Part shown: positions 8,089 through 13,719 of the stretch, piece after piece
Layout of the letters: each line of letters starts with the position of its first letter
Position numbering within the stretch: position 1 is the first letter of the stretch
From: an uncultured Ruminococcus sp.
GTDB taxonomy: Bacteria; Bacillota; Clostridia; Oscillospirales; Ruminococcaceae
Length of the DNA: 19,375 bases
Assembly (NCBI RefSeq): GCF_946187255.1
Contig: NZ_CAMHRZ010000035.1
Location: 1 to 19,375, forward strand
Direction: 5' to 3'
Made by a program: the position numbers and the translations under genes
The notes under the pieces: model-generated
What the model saw: the letters and a program-made list of their open reading frames with translations, nothing else
What the model was told of the DNA's origin: nothing
The model's database searches: none

Positions 8089-8568
8089 TTAGGTACCAGA
8101 AGTTGAAGGGAATGTAACTTCATCGCCTTCAGCATCTACAGCCTTACCAGAATCGATCTTAACGCCAGGGTTAGGATAACGACCTACGATATCATCGTTC
8201 GCAGCAGCTTCCCAGTAGCAGTAGTAGTCCATATCATCGTCCCAATCAGCAGGAGATGATTTACCCTTAGGGCCAGCAGTCAGTGCCAGAACGCCCTTAG
8301 TTGTGCCGTTAGCAGCCAGAGCAGCCTCCGCAGCAGACTGACCCTGAGCAAGAGTTGTGGTACCCAGCAGACCCTGTGTTTCCTGTTCAGTGAAGAAGTC
8401 AGCAGCAGCGTTGTAACCAGTCTTTGCATTACCATTAGCGGTCTTCAGTCTAGCCTTCTTAACATAACCCATCATGCTAGGCACGAGTATAGCTGCGAGC
8501 ACGCCGATGATCGCAATAACTACTACCAGCTCAACCAGAGTGAAGCCCTTCTTGTTTGAATTTTTCAT
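8089..8568 (-). CDS. pilA1: Type IV prepilin, probable major pilin
   Basis: A 159-residue prepilin with leader MKNSNKKG cut after Gly8, then FTLVE with the conserved Glu at +5 and a hydrophobic helix. The ATG at 8568 is preferred because a 5-residue in-frame extension (to 8583) would run through the Shine-Dalgarno GGAGGG. The middle region is rich in Ala, Gly and Thr, which suits a repeated surface subunit and could offer O-glycosylation sites. The C-terminal part (DDIVGRYPNPG) matches the neighbouring pilin. Two consensus promoters, phased A-tracts and a long structured leader precede it, which points to high, regulated expression; this is why I read it as the major pilin. In R. albus such proteins (Pil family, including GP25/CbpC) take part in cellulose adhesion. 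Confidence 0.9.
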   Translation of the reverse strand: MKNSNKKGFTLVELVVVIAIIGVLAAILVPSMMGYVKKARLKTANGNAKTGYNAAADFFTEQETQGLLGTTTLAQGQSAAEAALAANGTTKGVLALTAGPKGKSSPADWDDDMDYYCYWEAAANDDIVGRYPNPGVKIDSGKAVDAEGDEVTFPSTSGT

Positions 8569-8711
8569 AGAAAATCCCTCCATAATTAAATATTATTATT
8601 TTGTACCGCCTGACAGCGGGTACTAACTTTGTTGATATTCGGGGATCCGAACTAAGCATCGATCGATCGTTTGAAGCTTCATGTTGTTTTCGTTTCCCTT
8701 ACTGTGTCTAT
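8569..8711 (-). promoter_or_regulatory. Structured pilA1 5' leader
   Basis: From a transcription start near 8705 the untranslated leader is about 137 nt. It contains a bulged hairpin closed by GTAC/GTAC (about 8604-8624), a hairpin TTCGG-ATCC-CCGAA (8637-8650 region), and palindromic runs GAAGCTTC and ATCGATCGAT (8657-8683 region). No cyclic-di-GMP riboswitch signature was found. The function is unknown; mRNA stability or post-transcriptional control are options. Confidence 0.5.
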
Positions 8712-8740
8712 ATTATAACTCATCAAGTGCTATTTGTCAA
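8712..8740 (-). promoter_or_regulatory. pilA1 proximal promoter P1 (consensus)
   Basis: On the minus strand perfect TTGACA (8735-8740), 17-bp spacer, perfect TATAAT (8712-8717). A-tracts begin directly upstream and would act as an UP element for the RNA polymerase alpha subunit. Confidence 0.93.
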
Positions 8741-8744
8741 TAGG

Positions 8745-8772
8745 TTTTTTTATTTTTTTTTTAGATTTTTTT
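8745..8772 (-). promoter_or_regulatory. Phased A-tracts upstream of pilA1 P1
   Basis: Runs of 7, 10 and 7 A's on the minus strand (8745-8751, 8753-8762, 8766-8772), with centres about 10-11 bp apart. Such phasing gives intrinsic curvature, and the position just upstream of -35 is that of an UP element. Confidence 0.75.
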
Positions 8773-8845
8773 ACTTTTGTCACCTTTCACAAAGTCTACA
8801 CATTTAAACTGGATAAATTATCGACGTTCTATCATTTTCGAGCAT

Positions 8846-8874
8846 ATTATAGCACCCTACACAAGGAATGTCAA
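8846..8874 (-). promoter_or_regulatory. pilA1 distal promoter P2 (consensus)
   Basis: A second perfect TTGACA (8869-8874), 17-bp spacer, TATAAT (8846-8851) on the minus strand. The start would be near 8839. No open reading frame lies between it and P1 and no terminator is seen, so it probably drives pilA1 with a leader of about 270 nt, or an independent small RNA. Confidence 0.88.
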
Positions 8875-8875
8875 C

Positions 8876-8892
8876 CGTTTTCAAACGTTTTC
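8876..8892. repeat. Direct repeat CGTTTTC, 10-bp period
   Basis: Two identical CGTTTTC copies (8876-8882, 8886-8892), 10 bp apart, start 2 bp upstream of the P2 -35 box. This is a typical position for an activator site. Confidence 0.55.
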
Positions 8893-8912
8893 GTTACTTT
8901 GTATACTTTTGA

Positions 8913-8930
8913 GGTCACATTTTGGTCACA
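8913..8930. repeat. Direct repeat GGTCACA, 11-bp period
   Basis: Two identical GGTCACA copies (8913-8919, 8924-8930), 11 bp apart, about 40 bp upstream of the P2 -35 box. Confidence 0.55.
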
Positions 8931-8935
8931 AGTTA

Positions 8936-8954
8936 ACCGATTCTTTACCGATTC
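8936..8954. repeat. Direct repeat ACCGATTC, 11-bp period
   Basis: Two identical ACCGATTC copies (8936-8943, 8947-8954), 11 bp apart, next to the GGTCACA pair. Confidence 0.55.
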
Positions 8955-9023
8955 ACCTCTTTACTAAAATGAAGAAATGATTAACTTTCGTTTTTTCGCG
9001 GGATACATTTTTACTACACAACA

Positions 9024-9055
9024 GCAATTTTTGATATTTCCACCGCAATTTTTGA
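9024..9055. repeat. Direct repeat GCAATTTTTGA, 21-bp period
   Basis: Two identical 11-mers (9024-9034, 9045-9055) exactly 21 bp apart, two helical turns. The spacing resembles LytTR-type response-regulator sites, though the bases do not clearly match a known consensus. It lies between the ligase terminator and the pilA1 promoters. The rest of 8955-9067 is AT-rich with no gene seen. Confidence 0.6.
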
Positions 9056-9067
9056 CCGATCTCTGTT

Positions 9068-9111
9068 AAAAAACGTGCTGCGCGCATTCCATCGGATGCG
9101 CACAGCACGTT
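9068..9111 (-). terminator. Intrinsic terminator of the Wzy_C ligase gene
   Basis: A 16-bp stem with one mismatch (9072-9087 with 9096-9111) and an 8-nt loop, followed on the minus strand by six T's (9068-9073). It isolates the pilA1 upstream region from read-through. Confidence 0.93.
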
Positions 9112-9141
9112 ATCTGCTTACTATTTTTGCCCGGATCGGCA

Positions 9142-11328
9142 TTAGTCGGTCTCAACCACCTTGTTTCCCGACACAGCGTACCAGCCCACGCCGAATATGA
9201 ACCAGAACACAGGGCTCACGCACACATAGCTGTCGTTTATTATGCCGACTATCATATATGCTATCACCGCCACATACAGTCCCAGTCTCAAATGCAGGAA
9301 TCTGTCCTTCACGGGATGCAGAACCACAGCACCGAAGCCCTTTACCAGGAACGCACCCAGCAGTACCAGCAGTACGATAAGGGATATAACTCCCGAATCC
9401 ACTGCAACGCCCAGATACCAGTTGTGGGGCTTGTTGACCACCATCGCGGGAGTATCGTAGACCTCGAGCAGACTTACATAGTCATACTGCGGGAAATAGG
9501 TTACATAGTTGCCGCTGCCCTTACCTATGAGTATACATTCATCAAGGAAAGACATGGTAGTTCCCCATATAAAGTAACGTCCCGATAATGCGCTGAGATC
9601 CTTTTTGAAATATTCGGGACCCTTGTAGGTATTTATTGTATCCTGAGTATACAGGCTGTGTACATAGGGCTTGAATTTTTCGTCCTCATACTGGAACACC
9701 ATCTTCTTTTCATAGCCCAGGTCGATATACAGCTTGTCGGTATTGGAGAATTTGAAGTTGGCATTCGTGTACCTTTCATCGCGGAAACAGGTGCAGTCGT
9801 CATCGTCCACATAGGTCTCCAGTTTATTGCCGTCGGTATCACTGAAATAAACTCCCGTAGGCTTTCCACTGTCGTTCACATTTGCAGTCACGGTGAGGGT
9901 GTTGCCGCTGTAATCGTCCAGTTCAAGGCTGTGTTCCCCCTGACGTATCTCTTTGAGGACATAGTGTGTGCCTTTGATCCTCTCGCGGTATTCTTCGGGG
10001 GCCTCCTTATTCGCAGAACCATTGTTCACTACTTTATAAAAACGCGCCGCCATATCATCGTTATTCTTCATCACGAAGGTAAATCCGCCTGCGCCCACCG
10101 CAGCAACACAGACAAACGCTATCAGCGACTGAACGCGGGAGATCTTGTTTCTGCACCAGTACACTATATATATAATGAAAAGCAGTCCGCAGCCCGCAGC
10201 CACCGCGTAAAGTCCCGCTGTGGAATTTGACAGCACCGCACCGACAGCTATGCCCGCTGCCGCAACACAGCCGAGTATCTTCTTAACAATGTTCCTGCTG
10301 CCAAGCCCGAATGCCGCCGCCATCGGGAACATAAGTCCGCAGAATGAACCGAAGTAGTTTGAGTTGAAGAAGGTGATATGCACATTATCACTGGTGGAGT
10401 GCAGCTTTTTCGCCAGCTCGTACTTATCGGCAGGCGCCATCAGGTGTGCCATGATATCCGTCTGCTGCAGCGGATGACCGCAATACTCCATCACCGCAAA
10501 TATGCTTGCCGCCAGCGTTGTCAGTATCATCGCAGTGGAAAATCTTTCCAGTGACTTGGTATCACAGAAATAGTTCATCGCCGCCAGGAATATTATCAGG
10601 TATCCCAGCACGCCCAAAAGACCCTCATACTGCTTGACAACACCCATCATCACAAGCTCCTTATGCTCGGATAATATCCCCGATACTATCAGCAGCAGTG
10701 CGTAAACGCCCGTGAGTATCATCGGCAGCCGCAGGTTCTTCTTGCGAAGTGGTATATCTTTCCAGCGCTTTTCAACGAAACACTCTTCCACCATGAAAAG
10801 TCCGAGAAGCACCAGTGCCGCTATGACAACGCAGAACTCCTTTTGGAACAGGAACCAGTCGTTGATATAGCCCGTATCCGAAGAAAAATACTTGTTCGTC
10901 AGCTCCGTCAGCGGCTGTGAATGCAGGTACGATATATAAGGCAGTACCGCCGCAAACACGCACATCGCCAGTGCGATGAACATCTTTCGCAGAGGATAAT
11001 CGCCCTTTATCGCAACTATCAGCCCATCGTCGTTCTTAGCCTTCTTGTCCTTTTTCTTTTTATCCTCTTTTTCAGCGGTCTCTTCGTCCTCCTCAGAAGT
11101 TTCCTCATCATCTTCTTCGGTGACTTCTTCCTCATCGTCGTCATCGTAGTCATAGTCGTCATAGCCGCTGTTCTCAGCTTTCAGCTCTTCAAGCTCCAGC
11201 CGCCGCATACGCTCGTCGCGCAGGCGAATTTTTTCCTTTTCGGAAAGCCCCGATTCTTTCAGAGCCTGTTTAAACACATCTTCATCCCGCCAGTCAAAGT
11301 TGAAGTCCAGCAGATCTTCACGCTTCAT
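9142..11328 (-). CDS. Wzy_C / O-antigen-ligase family membrane protein
   Basis: A 728-residue polytopic membrane protein. Residues 1-100 are a cytoplasmic-looking tail with a run of Asp/Glu (about 35-85) and then a Lys-rich stretch. About ten or more membrane segments follow. A long extracytoplasmic region (about 420-634) contains the family signature near its end: IGKGSGNYVTYFPQYD and then PHNWYLGVAVDSG, the His-Asn-x-Tyr-Leu motif of O-antigen ligases, Wzy polymerases and pilin O-oligosaccharyltransferases. These enzymes transfer lipid-linked glycan to an acceptor outside the membrane. The ATG at 11328 is chosen since AGAGGTGG is 8 nt upstream; the in-frame ATG at 11364 falls on the predicted transcription start. 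It sits immediately upstream of two pilin genes on the same strand, so a pilin-glycosylating (PglL/PilO-like) role is plausible; teichoic acid, capsule or exopolysaccharide ligation are alternatives. Confidence 0.85.
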   Translation of the reverse strand: MKREDLLDFNFDWRDEDVFKQALKESGLSEKEKIRLRDERMRRLELEELKAENSGYDDYDYDDDDEEEVTEEDDEETSEEDEETAEKEDKKKKDKKAKNDDGLIVAIKGDYPLRKMFIALAMCVFAAVLPYISYLHSQPLTELTNKYFSSDTGYINDWFLFQKEFCVVIAALVLLGLFMVEECFVEKRWKDIPLRKKNLRLPMILTGVYALLLIVSGILSEHKELVMMGVVKQYEGLLGVLGYLIIFLAAMNYFCDTKSLERFSTAMILTTLAASIFAVMEYCGHPLQQTDIMAHLMAPADKYELAKKLHSTSDNVHITFFNSNYFGSFCGLMFPMAAAFGLGSRNIVKKILGCVAAAGIAVGAVLSNSTAGLYAVAAGCGLLFIIYIVYWCRNKISRVQSLIAFVCVAAVGAGGFTFVMKNNDDMAARFYKVVNNGSANKEAPEEYRERIKGTHYVLKEIRQGEHSLELDDYSGNTLTVTANVNDSGKPTGVYFSDTDGNKLETYVDDDDCTCFRDERYTNANFKFSNTDKLYIDLGYEKKMVFQYEDEKFKPYVHSLYTQDTINTYKGPEYFKKDLSALSGRYFIWGTTMSFLDECILIGKGSGNYVTYFPQYDYVSLLEVYDTPAMVVNKPHNWYLGVAVDSGVISLIVLLVLLGAFLVKGFGAVVLHPVKDRFLHLRLGLYVAVIAYMIVGIINDSYVCVSPVFWFIFGVGWYAVSGNKVVETD

Positions 11329-11368
11329 GTGGCAAACCACCTCTTTAGTCAAAAATTCATACATAATT

Positions 11369-11397
11369 ATTATATCATAGCGTAATTATTTTTTCAA
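11369..11397 (-). promoter_or_regulatory. Sigma-A promoter of the Wzy_C ligase gene
   Basis: On the minus strand TTGAAA (11392-11397), 17-bp spacer, TATAAT (11369-11374). The start near 11362 gives a short leader of about 35 nt. Confidence 0.83.
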
Positions 11398-11482
11398 TAG
11401 TCTGAAATACCGAAAAACGCCCTATTTACGCCCATCATCTTGTATGCGCAGGATCTCCGCTCACCCACTCTATATAAAGGAT

Positions 11483-11513
11483 AAAAAAAGACAGCCGTAT
11501 CACAGCTGTCTTT
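11483..11513 (-). terminator. Intrinsic terminator of the 178-residue lipoprotein gene
   Basis: A perfect 9-bp stem (11487-11495 with 11505-11513), 9-nt loop, followed on the minus strand by a run of seven T's (11483-11489). Confidence 0.9.
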
Positions 11514-11550
11514 CATCCCTATCATATTACTATAATATATAGTATGTATA

Positions 11551-12087
11551 TCACTCGTCTGCCGTTGTGATCTCTTCGGTGACAGTGGTGGTCACTGTCC
11601 AGCTGTGATCCGCAAGGCTCTTGCCTGTCTGGTACTGTTCCAGCAGCCAGAACTGGGTGCTGTCGGGATCAAGGGCGTATACCCTGTTGTTATCCGCAGT
11701 TACAGCCGCAGTCGCCACCTGAACGTTGATGCCCTCATTGCTGTCATATATCGCAAAAAGATAAGCGGGAGTACCGTCAACTGTCTGCTCGCCCAGATAG
11801 CCGTAGTACCTCTTTACACTTTTCTTCGCCTTAGGGAATGTCCTGTCTATCGTGCTGACAACTCTGTCAAAGGAAAGCTCCGCTTCTTCGGGGATCTCCG
11901 CAAATGTCTCACGGGGAGGTATCGCGATGCCCTCTGCGGTCTCGCCATCAGTGGTGATGCCGTCTTCGGGTATCACAGCCGCAGGAGAAGCCGCTGCTTT
12001 TCCGCTGCTTGTTTCAGTCTTCACGCTGCCGCAGCTGCACATGACCATTACGCAGCACACGATCGTCAGTATAGTTTTCTTTTTCAT
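11551..12087 (-). CDS. Small lipoprotein of unknown function
   Basis: A 178-residue predicted lipoprotein. MKKKTILTIVCCVMVMCSCGS is a short signal sequence ending in a lipobox-like MCSC, so lipidation at the second Cys of that motif and anchoring on the outer face of the membrane are expected. A Ser/Thr/Ala-rich linker follows (about 23-60), then a compact domain of about 100 residues (SFDRVVSTIDRTFPKAKKSVKRYYGYLGEQ and later AYLFAIYDSNEGI), which resembles the small alpha/beta domains of many clostridial lipoproteins but which I cannot name. The C-terminus is Thr/Glu-rich. The ATG at 12087 is preferred as GGAGGAAAG lies in front of it; five codons of extension would cover that site. It is monocistronic. 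Confidence 0.82.
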   Translation of the reverse strand: MKKKTILTIVCCVMVMCSCGSVKTETSSGKAAASPAAVIPEDGITTDGETAEGIAIPPRETFAEIPEEAELSFDRVVSTIDRTFPKAKKSVKRYYGYLGEQTVDGTPAYLFAIYDSNEGINVQVATAAVTADNNRVYALDPDSTQFWLLEQYQTGKSLADHSWTVTTTVTEEITTADE

Positions 12088-12173
12088 ATATCTTTCCTCC
12101 ATAAGGGATAATGTGCCATGATTTTACGTTTGCTGTCTGTTTATCGGGACAGCCTTTCTGTTCCGCAAAAAGG

Positions 12174-12202
12174 ATTATAGCACACCCGCCGCCGCTTGTA
12201 AA
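12174..12202 (-). promoter_or_regulatory. Promoter of the 178-residue lipoprotein gene
   Basis: On the minus strand TTTACA (12197-12202), a G-rich 17-bp spacer, and TATAAT (12174-12179) with an extended TGC. The leader of about 80 nt has a GCTGTC/GACAGC hairpin (about 12132-12153). Confidence 0.8.
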
Positions 12203-12328
12203 TAGGAATTACAATTTCGTCACAAAAATTCTTCGTTATGAACAACCCGACACCACACAAGGGAAGATAATTGTATATTTGCACAAATTCATTATATTCG
12301 CATAGTATACCCTGCACAAGTCAGGTGC
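12203..12328. other. Intergenic stretch without visible gene
   Basis: This is the part of the gap between the two lipoprotein genes not covered by the promoter and terminator. It is AT-rich, has one weak TATAAT on the minus strand without a good -35, and holds no gene I can support. Confidence 0.5.
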
Positions 12329-12366
12329 AAAAAGAGCACTCCTGCTGTTATACAGCAGAAGTGCTC
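12329..12366 (-). terminator. Intrinsic terminator of the 309-residue lipoprotein gene
   Basis: Two stacked stems, 7 bp (12334-12340 with 12360-12366) and 6 bp (12342-12347 with 12353-12358), with one mismatch between them, followed on the minus strand by five T's (12329-12333). Confidence 0.9.
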
Positions 12367-12386
12367 CTTATATATACTATATAGTA

Positions 12387-13316
12387 TTATGCCATGCCGC
12401 TCTTGGCGATCTGTCCTCTGGTGAATATGTTGCCCTGATCGATAGTGATCTTGGTGATATACATATTGCCGCCTATCTGGAACAGTATGCCGTCGCCCCA
12501 TGCCTCCTCATTATCGGGATCGGGAGTAGCGTTGTCGATCAGCTTGTTGATCTCAGCCGCAGGGATAGTGAACTCGATGGAAGTAACATCGTGGTTGCCT
12601 ATCTTGATGAAGCCGTCGCCCTTTACGAATACATCAGGCCATACCTGCTCCTTCTTGGGCTTGTTGTCCTTGGTCTCGGGAGTAGCCAGATCCTCGCCGT
12701 TAGCAAGTACATACTCTGTCAGGTCAGGATCGTTGACCGAAGGATAATCGGTAACAAGACCCTCGAACTCCTCACCGAACTTGTTCCAGCCGTTTGCGTG
12801 GCAGGGTCCGATAACGATCTGTGTCTTGTGCTGATCGGTAGCCTCGTCAGCTATCATACTATTGTAAGTCTCGGTGTATTCAAATTCAACTACCATGTGA
12901 ACATCGGTGTCTCTCTTGAAGCATCTGCCGTCGATGAAATTATCGCCGCTTCCGCCGTCAAACTCGTATGTGCCCAGACCGTTTGCCCATGCATCGGATA
13001 TCTGCGACTCGGGTACGATAACGCTCTCGGTCGCGCTCTCATCATAGCCTTCGACCTTAGTTATATCGAACTCTGCGGGGCCTTCCTCAGCGGGAGCTTC
13101 CGTCTCTTCGGGAGCTGCTGTAGTCTCTTCGGGTGCCTCTGTCTCGGCAGGAGCTTCGGTCTCTTCGGGGGCTTCTGTCTCTTCGGGAGCCTCAGTTGCT
13201 GCTGTGGTGGTAGTCGTGGTCTCAGCGCTGCTGTTATCCGATGCAGTATCACCGCAGGAGGTGAACATTACTGCTGCCAGACTCAGCGCAAGTGTCATTG
13301 CAAGCATCTTTTTCAT
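12387..13316 (-). CDS. Lipoprotein with acidic TEAPEE linker and putative beta-sandwich domain
   Basis: A 309-residue predicted lipoprotein. MKKMLAMTLALSLAAVMFTSC ends in a lipobox-like FTSC with Cys21 as lipid site. Residues 22-80 form a Thr-run followed by TEAPEE-type repeats, a flexible acidic stalk that would lift the rest off the membrane. Residues 82-309 form one globular domain that starts at FDITKVEGYDES and ends with DGILFQIGGNMYITKITIDQG; that ending looks like the last strands of a jelly-roll carbohydrate-binding or adhesion domain, but the match is only by eye. The longer frame up to 13427 is rejected because its start lies in the -35 box; the ATG at 13316 has AAAGG about 12 nt upstream, a weak site. 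Substrate binding for a plant-fibre degrader is a possible role, not shown. Confidence 0.83.
   Translation of the reverse strand: MKKMLAMTLALSLAAVMFTSCGDTASDNSSAETTTTTTAATEAPEETEAPEETEAPAETEAPEETTAAPEETEAPAEEGPAEFDITKVEGYDESATESVIVPESQISDAWANGLGTYEFDGGSGDNFIDGRCFKRDTDVHMVVEFEYTETYNSMIADEATDQHKTQIVIGPCHANGWNKFGEEFEGLVTDYPSVNDPDLTEYVLANGEDLATPETKDNKPKKEQVWPDVFVKGDGFIKIGNHDVTSIEFTIPAAEINKLIDNATPDPDNEEAWGDGILFQIGGNMYITKITIDQGNIFTRGQIAKSGMA
13086..13196 (-). repeat. 18-bp degenerate coding repeat (TEAPEE)
   Basis: About six imperfect 18-bp units encode TEAPEE, TEAPAE and TTAAPEE variants in the lipoprotein stalk. Such repeats can change copy number between strains. Confidence 0.8.
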
Positions 13317-13364
13317 TATATTACCCAACCTTTCTTGGAACGGAGATAGTAATATCTCACAGGC

Positions 13365-13381
13365 AGGCGGAATTTCCGCCT
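13365..13381 (-). promoter_or_regulatory. Hairpin in leader of the 309-residue lipoprotein
   Basis: A 7-bp GC-rich stem (13365-13371 with 13375-13381) with a 3-nt loop near the 5' end of the transcript, followed by a second smaller hairpin GAGATA/TATCTC (about 13343-13358). There is no T-run, so it is not a terminator. Confidence 0.5.
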
Positions 13382-13398
13382 TATTTTCTAACGCTTGT

Positions 13399-13427
13399 AT
13401 TATAGCAGATTTCCTCTGCTTTTTCAA
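13399..13427 (-). promoter_or_regulatory. Promoter of the 309-residue lipoprotein with internal inverted repeat
   Basis: On the minus strand TTGAAA (13422-13427), 17-bp spacer, TATAAT (13399-13404) with extended TGC. The spacer is largely an inverted repeat, AGCAGA-N5-TCTGCT (13404-13420), placed where a repressor would block polymerase. Confidence 0.8.
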
Positions 13428-13598
13428 TAACTGTACACAAAAATTATAAGTTATTACAAATTCAGCTTAATTTTATCACTATTTTTGCCACATCCACAAC
13501 AAATTACCAGATTAAGAAATAGCAAAATTTAAGTACTTTTTGTATATATTATCCAAAGGAGGTGTGCAAAATTCTTTTTAAATATGTAATAATATTCG
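13428..13598. other. AT-rich divergent intergenic region
   Basis: This is part of the 403-bp gap between the divergent lipoprotein and CAP-protein genes. Apart from the promoters at either side it holds an orphan Shine-Dalgarno-like AAAGGAGGTG (13555-13564) with no ATG-, GTG- or TTG-started frame of useful length after it. Confidence 0.45.
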
Positions 13599-13627
13599 TT
13601 GAAAATTAACCAAGAATATGGTATAAT
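13599..13627 (+). promoter_or_regulatory. Promoter of the CAP-dockerin gene with palindrome on -10
   Basis: TTGAAA (13599-13604), 17-bp spacer, TATAAT (13622-13627). The -10 box lies inside the perfect 14-bp palindrome GGTATAATTATACC (13620-13633). The start near 13634 gives a leader of about 86 nt. Confidence 0.85.
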
Positions 13628-13719
13628 TATACCAAGGAATAAGAGTGATTAACCATTTTAACATTTGTTTATAATTATTACAAAGTATAATGCAATTCTA
13701 ACGAAGGAGGATGACTGAA

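Noticed and set aside
8584..8711. Cyclic-di-GMP riboswitch in front of pilA1
   Set aside because: The conserved GEMM bases (tetraloop/receptor parts, GCAAAGC-type core) are not present in the leader; likewise none in the pilA2 leader or the GGDEF-EAL leader.
8745..8772. Plus-strand T-runs as a terminator
   Set aside because: No hairpin precedes them on the plus strand and no plus-strand gene ends there; they fit better as A-tracts for the minus-strand promoter.
8734..8980. Overlapping plus-strand reading frames of 65-77 codons in the pilA1 upstream region
   Set aside because: They run across poly-T tracts and the antisense of two promoters, have Phe/Tyr-rich low-complexity products and no Shine-Dalgarno.
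12278..12330. Minus-strand TATAAT near 12295 as a promoter
   Set aside because: The -35 at 17 bp is TTGTGC (3 of 6) and the stretch downstream has no gene before the next strong promoter.
12591..13349. 252-codon plus-strand frame opposite the TEAPEE lipoprotein
   Set aside because: Its Cys/Leu/Gly-rich product is the antisense of the acidic repeat, without a ribosome site.
13680..13695. Second TATAAT (13686-13691) as an extra promoter for the CAP-dockerin gene
   Set aside because: No acceptable -35 box at 16-18 bp spacing, and the start would leave a very short leader next to the ribosome site.
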